A stretch of DNA of 64,000 bases. Source: Charina bottae (taxonomy: Eukaryota; Chordata; Lepidosauria; Squamata; Charinaidae). A program made the translations under genes and the position numbers. The notes beneath the pieces were generated by a model that saw nothing but the letters and a program-made list of their open reading frames with translations, did not search any database and was not told the DNA's origin. The stretch lies in assembly GCA_023362775.1 (NCBI GenBank), contig JALMGJ010000011.1:23424001-23488000 (forward strand), written 5' to 3'. Positions 46,017 through 59,267 of the stretch are shown one piece after another. How positions within the stretch are numbered: the stretch's first letter is position 1; each line of letters starts with the position of its first letter.

Positions 46017-49000
46017 CCTTAGAGGAACAGGAACAGGAAGCTATTATTACAATATAACACCTATTTAGTATTCACCCATTGGCAGTTGCACTATGCAGGT
46101 ACATGATTTGCTCATGTGATACAAAAGTCAACATTTTGCTTGGAGACTCTGAGCCTGAATTTCAAAAAAACGTAAGTTTCCCCTCCTTATGACTATATTT
46201 GCTCTTTAATCTGCATAGTGAATGCAGGTTGCTGATCTGCTCCCTTGGTGTGAGTTTTGGTTTATTTTTGTGCGGAATTGCAGTGATCCTGTCACAGCTC
46301 TGTTGAGGTCAACTGTGTTCCATTTTTTTCTTCCTTTTCAGAGAGGGAATTATAGATAGTAAAAGGAGAGGAAAGATCCAACTTGCCCAAAAACCATTGT
46401 GCAATTTGGGGAACAAGCTGGGGATTTGAAACCACTTTATAAGGAAATTTTGAGATGGTAAAATTTCTCTCTCCCTTTGCTCTTTCCTCCCTCTTCAATT
46501 TCTGCTGTTTTTCAGCAGTAAATGTTTTAACTATCCTAACATCAGTAATTTGGATTAATGAATGAAGAGCACAGAACAGAAATGGCTCTGCTGAGATTTC
46601 AGGCTCAGCATTCGAGCACCCTCTATTACACCATTCTCCTATTTTAGCACCTTGAGAAAACAGTGAAAGAGAGCAATGACGCAAACAGTCATGTGCTCCC
46701 TTGCACATATACGGAGCACATCACATTCATTCACATTCCCCATTGGTACACACAAGCACACACAAGCTCTGATTGTCCAGGAGGTTCATCTAATACTCAG
46801 CTGCTACATCATTACCGCATGCTTTGTCATCACATGGGGGTCTTTCACTGCCCTCTAAGGTATGTTCCATATACAACAACCATGTACAGGCAAATATTTG
46901 CATGCAGCCTTCAACTTGCTCTGTCACAGGCTTTGAATTAATGCTCATTATACAAGGGTACACAAATCACTTTCTCACTTCAACTTTATCTGCATGCATA
47001 CCCCCCCCCCCCCAAAAAAAAACCCACCTTGGGTTTCTCCCAGCCATGGCCAGCCTACCAATATTTAACACATTCATCTGAGTACAGTATGCAGTTTTAT
47101 AGGCCCGGTATGTACATAGTGTCTGGGGAGACTATACCTATTCATGCATTCCTTCCACAACCCACTTTGAAAATTACAGAACACTGTGCGTGTCAATATA
47201 TCTCTGCGGTTCTACATCCGCGCCACCATGCCAATCTACCTACAGTACAACTAAGGTCATTGTCGAATGGAATTGTATTTACCAATTTCAATTAAATTTA
47301 AGTTGGTTTAACTGCAGATTGAGATGCAAACAAAGCTTTCCATATATCTGCACTACAATGCAACTACATACAGTACTCCCTTCCATAGACACTAGCACAT
47401 TCCATATACAATGTTTGTTGGTACACTCAAACTTTTTCCATGTGCACATGTTTATATATTAATGTATATATACTTTTCATAGAAAGATGAATTTATATCC
47501 TCGTACACTGTTTGCTCTAATGCACCCAGGAAAGCAAACCTGCCTTTATCCATGCATGTAACAAAATCATCCTTGGCAGCACATTTCTGTACTAGGCTAC
47601 ACACATACTTGAGCTTGCCACACACACCACAGATGCATGGATGTCATAACACAAATGCAGGCATGATTGCCCCTGCTGACATGACCATGTACACACATTC
47701 CCCATTCAGATTTACACTTATGTGTGCAAAACTCTCTCTGACTCCACTCTCATCTCCTTCCTGCAGGGCAACCTTGCTGCTTTCCCTCTGCACTGCATAG
47801 AATTCCCGTCCTGTCAGCACTTTCTACAGACAAATCCTAGAATCCTTTTTGAAGCGCAGTGCGGTGCCCAGGAACTGGAGGGGGTGAGAGCAGGAGGAGG
47901 AAAAGATGAAGGGGAAAGCCAAGGGACTCAAGGAGGAGGGAGGGAGTCGAGAAGAATGAGAAAACTGATGATGATTAGATTTATGCCTCTACTGTAGAGA
48001 AACGGTTTGGGTAGAATCTTGTTTTTAAGGATGGCATTCTCCATGGAGGGAAGGGAAACAGGGACAGATCTTTTGAAATCCCAAAGGAGTGCATTTCCCA
48101 GAAACCATCTAGTGGTTCTGACCCACTTCCAGAGCCGCGCATATCCCATACAGCCTTTCCAGATGCTGGAGCTTTGGGGAACAGGCTGATGATGCTCTCA
48201 TCCCCAAATGCTGCACACTCTATTCTACATTCATTGTCCTTGCTAAAAGTAATGAGGAATAGCCTATATGGGACCTCCTTCGAGCAGCGCTGGGAGTCCC
48301 AAATCATTCAGATAGAAATAATGACTTCTGTCTCCTGGGAAAGGTGGCAAGGTTGGGGACAGAGTCCGTGGGAAAGAGGATGGATATTATTCATGCATCT
48401 GTTCCTGGAAGGTGTTTCTGAGGCAGGAAGGAGACTAGCACAATGTCACATAGCAAATGGATGAAGTGCTCAAAAAGACATGGTCAACTCACCACTGTCT
48501 TTTTAATCGCTTTTCTTCCAGAGAGCTCCCCAATTTTTGGGCTTCTGCATTCCCTCCAACCCATTAGGACCTTGCCAGGGAACAACTCAGGATTCCTAGC
48601 CACTTGGGACTGTCACTGGCCCTGCTGCCTTGGCTAACCCACCCCCACAACTTTTCCCAGGGCTGTGGCTGCCCTTCTGTCAGTGTGGGAATAGCCCCTC
48701 TTCTTTGAAATGAATGAGGGGACATACTGCAGTAGCAGATGGAGGATCCAGCAGGGGTGGAAAGAAGGAGAGGAAAAAAATAAATGTATATGCTTGTATG
48801 CATTTGGTGTAGGCACAAGGTCAAAAATAGGACTTTATTCCGAAATCTCTGAAAGAATCCGCACTTAGCCCGTATTATTCCCTGAGATGACCTTATCTTT
48901 AACTCAGCTGTTCAAAGCTTCCATTCTACAAACTGTACATCTGTTGGGGAGAGGAAGGAAAAATCTGCGCATAGATCCAGTAAATATGGTGAGTTATTCT

Positions 49001-49512
49001 TTGTGCATTATGCAAGGTGCAAGCATTACCTAGCCACATTCTTATACAAGAGCCAAAGCAGAAGCTCACTCTTTAGACAACTCTTTTCGGTCTTTCATTT
49101 TCTTGCCAAGTGGCCTTGGAGTGGGGAGCTTGAAATAGATATGTATTATTTTTACAGAGAAAGTTTTGGTCTCTAGGAAAGAGAAACTAATGGGAAAGAA
49201 TAAGGATGTTCTACTAGGCTGAAAGGCCCCCTTGGCCTTTAAGTGTGATGCTGGGTGGGGGCATGTTCCAAAAAGCAGTGGCCAGGACAAAAAATATATC
49301 TGCCTTCATGTCACTTACATTTAAATAAACCATTTTTGGAAGTCGGTGGGTGTACCTAAGGCTTTTTGGCCACATGCAGCCTGAGGTCTTAGATTGTTCT
49401 CCTTGGGATTAAAATATGAGTGGGTTGGGGGAAGGGGGCTGGAATGGTGTAAGTTGAAAATGAATAATATTCCTAATTATTCAGGAAAAGGCTGGGGCCT
49501 GTCACACTGAAA

Positions 49513-49623
49513 CAGTGTTTCTCAACCTCAGCAACTTTAAGATGTGTGGACTTCAACTTCTCGAACTCCCCAGCCAGCATTGAAGTCCACATGTCTTAAA
49601 GTTGCTGAGGTTGAGAAACACTG
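49513..49623. mobile_element. hAT-type palindromic MITE (GTTTCTCAACC family)
   Basis: Foldback. Flanks CACTGAAA / CATTAAAA (6 of 8). Confidence 0.83.
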
Positions 49624-49865
49624 CATTAAAAGATGGGCAGCAGTCCTCAGGCTTTGAAGGAACCATTTTGCTAGAATCCTCCAGATTAACAATTGGAAAC
49701 AAAAAAAGAAACAGAACCTCTGAGTTTGCTTTTTCCCCAGAGTCATCATTCTTTCAGCTCAAGCATTCTTCAGTTTCAAATTTAAGATGGAGGAGCTTTC
49801 CTATTATCATTGGGAATCAGAAACTCTTTCTAAACTATCAATAGTTTTAGCCTTCTCTCTGTTTA

Positions 49866-50178
49866 AGGTAAAGGTTCCCCCCGCACAGTTGTGCAGTCGT
49901 GTCCGCCTCTAGGGGCTGGTGCTCATCTCCGTTTGTTAGCCGAAGAGCCAGCGTTGTCCGAAGACGCTTCCACGGTCATGTGGCCGGCATGATGCGCGCG
50001 GAATGCTGTTACGTTCCCACCAAAGTGGTACCTGTTCATCTACTTGCATTTGCATGCTTTCGAATTGCTAGGTTGGCAAGAGCTAGGGCTAGTGCGGGAG
50101 CTCACTCCGCCACGTAGAGCTAGGGATTCGAACCTCTGAACTTGCGATCTTCTGATCGAAAAGCCTGGCGTCTTACCA
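49866..50178 (-). mobile_element. tRNA-derived SINE, family 1
   Basis: Minus-strand copy from GGTAAAGGTTCCCCCC to AAGCCTGGCGTCTTACC; the box A end is truncated. Confidence 0.9.
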
Positions 50179-50571
50179 CTTTGAGATTAAATAAGGTGTG
50201 AGAGGTGTTGCAGACTGCTTGGGAAGAGTCTACATGGGCCATTAAGCTTGGATGCCTGGATCTATGAGAACCTGAACTGATGGTGGCTGAACAAGACAGA
50301 CTTGGAAAGCCTAGGGCTCATGGTTTCTCCAAACAGTAAGCCCAGAAAGTGTATACAGATGGATAGATCATGTTGGAAGGCTTGTATGATTCCTTGAAAC
50401 AGGCAAATAAGCACAGACCTGCCAGAGATAAACAGGTAACATTGCTTGGAAAGCCAGCCTCTCCCTACTAGCCACTTGGAGGTAAATTTGGATAATAACT
50501 TATGGCTGGAAGTAATATAATGAAGTAGTGTTGTATGTTAAGTCTCTACTGTAGAGAGCCTCAGTTTAGGC

Positions 50572-50705
50572 TAGTGTTTCTCAACCTTGGCAACTTTAAG
50601 ATATGTGGACTTCAACTCCCAGAATTGCCCAGCCAGCAAGCTGGCTGGGGAATTCTGGGAGTTGAAGTCCACATATCTTAAAGTTGCCAAGGTTGAGAAA
50701 CACTG
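50572..50705. mobile_element. hAT-type palindromic MITE (GTTTCTCAACC family)
   Basis: Full 134-bp foldback. Flanks GTTTAGGC / GTTTAAGC (7 of 8). Confidence 0.88.
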
Positions 50706-51420
50706 GTTTAAGCAGTGGTTGATCGTGAAGGCTATACTTTCCCCGTTTCAAGAAGATATATTTAATGTGTAGACAGGAGACAAAATAAGTAGATGAGTAA
50801 AAAAAAAAAAAAGGGGGGGGGGAGGGAGATAGTGAAATATGTAAATATCAAATGACAGTGCAGATGAAGGATATTGATGGCAATTAAACTATAATCCTTC
50901 TCCAGTGATTTATTTGGAATGCTTCTGTTCTTTTCCCCAGAGGAATAGTCATGTGAGTGTGGCTGTAAAAAAAAAAATATCCAGAGCCTTGTGGCACCTA
51001 ATTAATTTATTATGGCTTGATAAGAAGATCAATGCTGCAAAAGGAGGGGAAGCAAAAGGGGGCAAACAAGGCATGGGAAGCACAGGATAGTTTCTGTCTA
51101 GATGAGCAAGGGACCACTTCATTTTTGCTGAAACGGGAGTGACTCCTGTTTGGGTGGGAACCGAGAGACAACATCTCCCTTTTATGCTTCTGCTCTATGA
51201 CTCTTCCCCTCTTTCCCAAAAGCTTGCTGTACACCCCGCCTTCTGCCACAGCAAAAGAAAGGGCTCAGGAGCTAGACAAGTGGGATAAGAATGAAGTCCG
51301 CCCTTGTGGGTCATTCTCCTGTTTTGGTGTGCCATCATCCAGTTTGGGTTAGCTCTATTGTCGCATCCTTGTCCTTCTCTGAAACATGTTTTTATTTGTG
51401 AACTCCTATGGAGAAAGTAA

Positions 51421-51758
51421 GGGGCATGGTGGCTCAGCGGGTAAGATGCCAGGCTTGTCGATCATAAGGTCACAAGTTCGGAGGTTCGAATCCCTAGCCC
51501 CACGTGACGGAGTGAGCTCCTGCACTCGCCCCAGCTCTTGCCAACCTAGCAATTCGAAAGCATGCAAATGCAAGTAGATGAATAGGTACCACTTCGGTGG
51601 GATGGTAACAGCGTTCCGCGCGTGTCAAGCCGGCCACATGACCGTGGAAGTGTCTTCGGACAACGCTGGCTCTTCGGCTAACAAACTGAGATGAGCACTG
51701 TCCCCTAGAGTCGGACACGACTGCACAAATGTGCGGGGGGAACCTTTACCTTTTTTTT
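51421..51758 (+). mobile_element. tRNA-derived SINE, family 1, intact
   Basis: Plus-strand copy with box A TGGCTCAGCGG and box B GGTTCGAATCC, ending AACCTTTACC and oligo(T). A perfect 14-bp duplication TATGGAGAAAGTAA flanks it (51407-51420 and 51759-51772). It defines both ends of the family. Confidence 0.95.
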
Positions 51759-51835
51759 TATGGAGAAAGTAATTGTGCTGAAATTACCATGTCCCCTGTT
51801 GCCCACATACTGTACATTTTTCAACAGTGGTTTAA

Positions 51836-51860
51836 ACACACACACACACACACACACACC
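51836..51860. repeat. (CA)n microsatellite
   Basis: About 12 units. Confidence 0.95.
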
Positions 51861-52309
51861 ACTTTCCAAAGCCACACTGCCCATATTTCTTTTTTGTCCT
51901 GCTTCTTGGTAGTAATAACCAGATGGGATATTCCATTTATCATTCCCAGATGACACCCTATGCAAAGTCATTTATATTCTCTATTTTTCTTATTTTTAAT
52001 GCAAAGCACGATAGAGTAACCTCAGCCAGCAAGGTCTGGAATTAGGAGGAACACTTGTGCGTCTGATTGTGTCCCTGTGTATTCTTTCCATCAGCTGCTA
52101 CTGCTGGATGCAATACTGCAGTTCAGTACCATGGAGAGCAACATAAAGAAGAATGGATTAAAACCGCAATAGCCCAATTTTAGCTCCTCAAAAAGGGTCA
52201 TTTTTCCATATTCAGGAGTGGGAGGGATGGAAAGGAAGATATTTGCTGGGTGTGGAAAGCCTTAGGGTAAAGGGATCAGACACTAGTTACTAAGTCCTTC
52301 AATTTAGTA

Positions 52310-52378
52310 AGCCACCCGGAGACACCGTGAGTTGGGCGGCCTTATAAATCTGTTTAATAAATAAATAAAATAAATAAA
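52310..52378 (+). repeat. 3' tail of a non-LTR retroelement
   Basis: Same tail as 9566-9636, ending in (AAAT)n. Confidence 0.7.
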
Positions 52379-54925
52379 CAAGAAGTTGAACAAAAGACAG
52401 TCAAATGAAATTGAAGACGGGGTGGTACAAAGTTCCTGAAACATCTGTGAAAGCCATCTAAGGTCAAGCAAGTTTCTGGGTGTCTGGGCTGACACACCAT
52501 GCTAGACTCTAAACCCAGATTAGAGAGTTTAACATGGTTTCACATGATGTCATGGTTCATACAACATGGTAAAGTAATAGCTGGATTTGTGCAACAAGCC
52601 CTGAAACCTTTTAGCCTGATCTAGCATATTGTGAAAAGCTAGCCTGTTGTATTGGGGGTGGGAGATATGAAAGACACAATGCACAATTAAGACTTCTGAG
52701 CTTTTAGAAATGAGGGGTTGCATCTAGTGTGCCAGAAAGTGGAGGCCTAATGAGGTATGTTGAGGTTCTCAAGCAAGACCAGAAGGAAATATCATCTTAC
52801 TGAAATTTAAACTATTTCCTGTGTTTGTTGATTTAAATCAGAGAAGAAAAATGTTGCAGGGTTCTGAATTTGAGGAGGGAATGGGAATGGGGGTAGTTCC
52901 TTCTGAGTCTTTAGTGAAGTAGCAAAGAAGGATCATGGATCAAAACGAAGAAAGAGAATGACATTGTCAGGCCCTATACTGTGCAGCGGATTTGAGATTT
53001 GGGGAAAAAGGAATGGGGGAACTGAATTAAAATTGCTGGCTTTTAAATTAGGGGAGTGGGATAAAGTGGTCTGAGAGGTGAGTTAAAATCATGACAGATT
53101 CTTTTGGAAGGGCTTTGGATATTAGGATGTTAAAATACCGGGAGCGTTCAGTTAAAACTAGGGAAGGAAGCTTGCAGTGAGGACTGGGAAGGACCCCAGT
53201 CTTGTGGGTCAGGATGGTGGTCAGGGGCAGAATCCAGAAAGTCGTGGAAATAAAACGGAGACTGCTAAATTCAGACAAGGGCTGTTGGATGTCAGGACTT
53301 GTGGGTTAACTGACTGAGGAAGCGCATATCTAATGTGCAGGGAGAACAGAAATGCCTCTTGAGCCCTACACTGTAATAAATAAGAATAACTGGTTCTTGC
53401 CAATGTTTGGAATCTATTCCCTTTCTGCAGTCATTATTCACAAGAGTCATTAAAAGCCTTTTAAAAACCCTCTTATTTATTTCCTTTCACATCCCTCCTC
53501 CTTCACATTCCCTAAGAAGTTGGACCAGAATTTCCGTACCTCTGTTTAATCATGCAGGGAAGATTAAAATAAAATAATTAATATCAAAGGCAGGGCAATC
53601 AGATTGTTCAGGGTTTGAAAAATGAATACAAGGGAGATGTACAGGGTTGTGTGGTTTGGGGCACCTGTTCTTTACCACCCTCTTTAGGCCCCAAATACTT
53701 GCTTTTTCTTTCAGAGTTGAGAATAAAAAGCAATGCATGATGATGTGAACGAGCATGAGACAGAGAAGCGGAAGTGAATTTAGTTAAAAATAAATTCCTT
53801 TAGCTCAGATAGATCTTACTCTGCTGGATGGATCCTCTGCTAATATTTTGAATGCCTCAGTTACCCTTAGTTCAAGGTCCAACTTCAAAACTAAATGTAT
53901 GGAAGGGATATATCAGGTATTAATTCAGTTCTCTCATTGCAGGGCAGCATTAAAGGGAAAGGCAGCCTTGAGTCAAGCTGAACTCCTGGTTAGCAATGAT
54001 ATGGACATAATTTGCCATCACCTTCTTCCTGATTTGTTTTCAAACCTTTCCAATGTAATCTGCAATGCTGGAATTTCTTAGTGGTATCCCATCCAATTAC
54101 TAACTAGGTCTGACCCTTCTTTTTTGTTTTTTTGATCAGCCAAGGTCAGCCAGGTACTGCAGAGGGGAAAATAAACTGTTTTTATATGATGCTAAAATTA
54201 TTTCTGGGCTCCTAATTTTAGTCAAAAGTGCAGATCTACCCTAAAAAAGAACCTCACCATTCAACAGTTGTACTATTAGTAAAAGATAATTATCCGCATT
54301 TACTTTCCTTCATGCAAATTTCCTGGCACACTGCATGACCTTCTTTATTTTAGACAGTCCTCCACTTAACAGGAAACAGATTTGTCCTGAGTTAAGAGAC
54401 CGGTTTTTGTCCTCCATTTCTCCCCCTCTTTTACTTTCCTCTTGCATATATTTCTAAGAAAGTTTAAAAATGCACATATCCTAAAAAAACAAAAGAATCT
54501 CATGAAGGTGATCATAGTTAAATGAGTTAATGGACGATATGATAGGGGTCTTAAAGCCGTTTAATATGTGATGATTTCTTCTTTCACCGTTTTTCTTACT
54601 GTCATTATAGACACAAGGTTATTTGTTAGTCGGAATTCGTTAGGTGGAAAATGTGCGACCAGCCTCTGCCTAATTTTTTACCACCACAGAGTAACACAAC
54701 TCTCTTTCTATAATGTCTACAAGGTCCCCCAAGAGTTTTTGTTGCTGAAACTATACAGATGACTTTATGGATATTTTGATGGTGAAGTGAACTCTCATGC
54801 CTCATCTCATGCATAACCAAGAATATGATTCTGCTGTAGAATGGGGGTTAACCATTTTGGGGGACCCAGAGGCTATACTTAATGGATTTGGGGGAGGGTA
54901 CATGATCACCATAGAGGTAAGAATA

Positions 54926-55078
54926 TGTAAAGGTAAAGGTTCCCCCCGCACATTTGTGCAGTCGTGTCCGACTCTAGGGGCCGGTGCTCATCTCCGTTCG
55001 TTAGCCGAGGAGCCAGCGTTGTCCGAAGACACTTCCACAGTCATGTGGCCGGCATGATGCACGCGGAACGCTGTTACC
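54926..55078 (-). mobile_element. tRNA-derived SINE, family 1, half copy
   Basis: Only the 3' half (minus orientation), from GTAAAGGTTCCCCCC to ACGCTGTTACC. Confidence 0.88.
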
Positions 55079-55121
55079 TATATGTACAGCCCTGTAAATC
55101 ATTGAGAGTCGGGAGGCATAC

Positions 55122-55159
55122 ATGACGACGACGATGATGATGATGATGATGATGATGAT
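55122..55159. repeat. (GAC)n/(GAT)n microsatellite
   Basis: GACGACGACGATGATGATG and more GAT units. Confidence 0.95.
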
Positions 55160-55658
55160 TTGGATACAAATGACATTTCCAGTTTATTTTTAAGAGTATG
55201 CTAAGCTTACACTACATTTTCCATATATTCCTCACCACAAAAGGAAGGTAAACTGAAATTTGGTAGTCGACTCAGAAAAGTTCTGGAGCCTGCAAGAAAA
55301 ACCTGAGAGGTCCATGCAGTTCTGCGGCTGAGTTGTCCATCCGTGATGTGGAGGACATGTAACATCTGGAGTTGTGAGATACATTTCTCCGTGTATGCCT
55401 TCACTTTATGAACACAGACATTTATGTACCCAAAGAAGAAAACTCTGGTGATAGCCCTAACCACTTTTTACTCAGAAGTAAATCTTACTGAGTTTGATGG
55501 GATTTATTTTCCAGCAACGTACTTAGATTTGCAATGCACATCTTGTGAATTTAATCAAAGTGGCATAATATGCTGTATAATCTATTCCCTTACCCACACT
55601 ATTGGAAATATATATAGGACACAAATGATATAGATAACAACTTGTCTATATTCTAGGA

Positions 55659-55744
55659 AGAAGGAAGGAAGGAAGGAAGGAAGGAAGGAAGGAAGGAAGG
55701 AAGGAAGGAAGGAAGGAAGGAAGGAAGGAAGGAAGGAAGGAAGG
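55659..55744. repeat. (GGAA)n microsatellite
   Basis: About 21 uninterrupted units. Confidence 0.98.
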
Positions 55745-56112
55745 TCCACATAAATGGATATGATATGAAGAACCTGAAAAATGGAAAGGAAGAAGGATCC
55801 ATGTACATATATGCATGTCTTTATGCGCTGCCTAGGAGTTCTTTCCATGTACACAATCAACTTCTTTCCAGTACAGTATTCCAGCTGTTAGATGCAGCTA
55901 TCAAATATGTGTTATCAAATATACAGTTTTGAAGCTCCAGCCTGCCTGTGCATTGCTATAAAATATCCATGATGGTTCTTGGATGGAAACTCAGCAAATC
56001 TGGCTTTCTTTATTGGATAGACCTTTTCCAGAAGAGTTTGGTCTATCTGTCTAACCTCTGTTCTGCCTCTTTAGCTAGTTGTCTACCTGCTCTTTCTAGT
56101 CCACCTTCTTCC

Positions 56113-56216
56113 TTTCCTTTCCTTTCCTTTCCTTTCCTTTCCTTTCCTTTCCTTTCCTTTCCTTTCCTTTCCTTTCCTTTCCTTCCCTTCCCTTCCCTTC
56201 CCTTCCCTTCCCTTTC
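56113..56216. repeat. (TTTCC)n microsatellite with (TTCCC)n end
   Basis: About 20 pentanucleotide units. Confidence 0.97.
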
Positions 56217-57904
56217 CTTTTTCACCATGTCAGAAAGGGGGGTGGGGGCTGAAGAAATGCTAAAAATGGGCCAGTCAAACAATCTCTGCAGCCTTTTTCT
56301 GTAGGCTTTTCATGCAGGCATACTTCAGAAACAGTGGCTAGGCAATGAAAAGTCTCCTTCCACAGTCTTCAGTAGGTATTCATATCTTATTCCCATTATT
56401 TTTCTTGGGGGTGGGGGGAACTACTGAAACTTTAAGCCAAATGTTTTTTAAATGCATTGGGGGGGGGGACAGTATTTTACAAAGGGGGTTGATCTGTAGT
56501 CCCCAAGCTGCTCTGCTCCATTTATGGAACTCCTGACTTGATGCTCAACCCAATGCAGCCCCAGCTCATAATCTCGGATCCTACCACCATCATCCCCCCA
56601 CACCAGTACCAAAATCCTGCTTTCTCTCTCCATCTTCCTTCCCACTGCAACTTTTCCTGGCTGTGCTCCCAACTGTGTGGGGGAAGAAGGAGGGGGGAAT
56701 CGATGAAGATATCTGACAGTGCTTGCACCTTTGAGACCCACTGCCTGGGAGGGAGGGAGGGGGGGGGGAGGGAAGCTGCCACAGACTGCCAAATGCCTGC
56801 TTTGCACTGCAAACTCTGGGGCTTCCACACTGCACTGCGGTGCCCCCTCCCCCCTTCTCAACTCCCTGTCTCTGCAGTTCGAAAGGCAGCAAAGCTTTAA
56901 TACTGTCCTAGAAATAATACGAAAAGGGGGGGGGGGCAGGAGGGAGGCAGTACAGTCAGCAGCAGCAGCAGCATTTCCTCCCTTGAGTTACTGTGCAAAA
57001 TTAAGTTCAAAACTGTTTTATCCAGAAAAAGGATTTTACTGCATAGACAGGAAGCGAGGAGCTGAAAGCAGGCAGGCACAGTAAGGATCTCTGAGCTGCA
57101 GTGCTTAGAAACGGAGGGGGTCACTTCGAGGAACATTGTCAAGCGGGGGTGGGGGTGGGGGTCAGAACTGCAATGCTGAGGAATGCAGTGTGTGTCTGTA
57201 AATCTAGCGTCTCTCCCTGCCGGTGTGAAATGGGTTCCATGCAACGGAGTGTCGAGAGACTTTGCTTTGGTACTGAGGCAGTGCGTGTGTGAGCGAGGGG
57301 GCAAAACTTTAGCGCGGGACAGGAGGATTCTAAGAAGGAGGGAAGGTATAAGTAAGATCCGATAGCAGCTGGGAGGGAAGGCAGATAGACGAGGAAAGAG
57401 GAGGACAGGAGACCTCACTTTGGGGAACAACGAGGAATGGATTTGTAACGGGTTAGCAGCACCTCCTGGCGGAAATCAAGGCATTCTCTCTAACGCGGAG
57501 AAGCCAGTCATAACTCTGGGGCATGCGTATTAGGGCCCTCCTGCTGCTACGCATTACTACTTTCATTCACACACTTGTGTCCTGTGGCGTTCAACTTCGG
57601 GTCCTCACTCCCCACCATATTTTTTGCTACCGACCTCTGCTGCCCTGCACAGTCCTGTGCTTTTCAATGCTCCGTTCCCCACTTCTCCATTTCTCCCCCT
57701 TGGCCTCTTGCACACGTTCCCTGAAACTCAGATCACCTTCTCTCCCCACTGGGTACAACCATCCCGTCCGGAGCCCAGACCTCATTTCCGTGAGGCCAAG
57801 AGTTGGCCTTAACCTTCCCTGCCGAATCCAGTCCTCCTCGTTCTGCCACGTACGGGCACATACCTGCTTAGCTCTCGGTTCAATATCATGCATGCACACC
57901 TGAT

Positions 57905-58010
57905 GTCCTCCAAATGTGCTTAGACTACAGTTCCCGTGGTCCCAGGCAGCCTGTTCATGCAGCTGGGTGGGGATCATGAGAATTGTGGTCTCTGAAGGCT
58001 TCCAAATCTA
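57905..58010. mobile_element. Degenerate foldback (GACTACAGTTCCC family)
   Basis: AGACTACAGTTCCCGTGG and GAGAATTGTGGTCT arms; related to 32145-32280. Confidence 0.45.
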
Positions 58011-58699
58011 GAGAAAGATTGCCCTAAGCATCCTGTCCTTATCCCAGATGACAGCCTTCATTTGCTCACTTTCTGGGCATTTCCTTTGCACATTATTTGT
58101 CCAAATTTGTCTATGCATGAGACGCAGCTACTGCATCCTCCCCCTCCCGAAATGATTTCACCCCCCCCCCCCACACACACACTCAGTGCCACGCACACCT
58201 CCAAACCGGCACATCCTTTCATCCATATGAAGTGCTGCATATAGAGATTATGCATCCTTGGTCTGCCACTGCTCAATCGGCATTTGAAAAAAGTTTGCAA
58301 ACCTCGGCATGTCTACTGTTAAAGTGCATCTATCCCAACGAAGCCCCCTCTTTCTTTTTCACCCCTTCTGACACACCCCTTCTTCCCTCTCCTGTCCCTC
58401 CTCCTAAGAGTGCAGCTTCAAGGCTCAAGGGCAAGAGGGGAAGATGCTGTGGGAAGGGGACAGGACTCGCAAGCAGAAAGGCTTGCTTGGGGAGGGGATC
58501 GAGATTCAATGACAAAATCAATCAACGGTTGCTGCTCTTTTCATGGGCAATTTCTCCAGCTCACTCGGGAACCTGAGTTACTTGCAGAGTACATACTTTA
58601 CATGCAGAACATCCATGTTCACTTCCTGGCAATGCCAAATGGCTCAACAGGACTGAGTTTAATGCTTCCCTCCCTGAAAACTCTACGGCACCCTTCTTG

Positions 58700-58845
58700 A
58701 ACTTGGTGTCCTCCAACTGTGTCAGAACTTCAACTCCTAGAATTCCCCTGGAACTGATTGTGTGTGTCAACACATCAGTGCAGTTCTGGGAACTGCGGTC
58801 TTCACGGATCTGGCGAGTACCAGGTTGGAGAAGGCTGCCCGAGAG
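58700..58845. mobile_element. Degenerate foldback (TTCAACTCCTAGAATTCC family)
   Basis: Arms at 58705-58750 and 58780-58840 are partly complementary (GTGTCCTCCAACT...; CCAGGTTGGAGAAGG). Confidence 0.45.
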
Positions 58846-59267
58846 AGCTAGCACTACCCTGAGGCTCTGTCTTGGGCTAGACCGAGCTACAACCACACTC
58901 AGCGGAAGGAACAGGATTTCCACCCATCCACCCACTACACAACTCAAGCTTGCCATTAATCCTGTGTTCTTATTTGTGATCCTCGTCCTATAGAATGGCG
59001 GGATTTTCTTCTAGAACGTGCTACCCCAAATATAGCCCAACCCATCCTTCTCCTCTGAGCCTCGCCTGCGCCCCGTTGCCTCTTCTACGGCCTACATTTA
59101 TAGCTGTAAAATCCTAGGGGGTTGATCTCCTGCTTCAGTTACTTTGCCAACGAATTGATATAATCGCGGGATAGTCCCACTCACAGCAAGAGCAACAAGA
59201 GCCGCCTCTTTCCCAGGCAGCCGTCCGGAGGGCGCCGAGGTGCCCCGCCCGCCTCCCCCCGACTCAC

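Larger units (their letters stand above)
43922..59267 (-). other. KCNC4: KCNC4 intron 1
   Basis: 15,346-bp intron with GT-AG borders. It contains hAT-type foldback elements, three SINE-1 copies, (GGAA)n, (TTTCC)n, (CA)n and (GAT)n microsatellites and a retroelement tail at 52310. The stretches 46017-49512, 52379-54925 and 56220-57900 appear unique apart from homopolymer runs. I saw no second gene in them. Confidence 0.85.

Noticed and set aside
51421..51500. tRNA gene-like box A and box B
   Set aside because: It is the head of a SINE with a target duplication and does not fold as a full tRNA followed by its own terminator.
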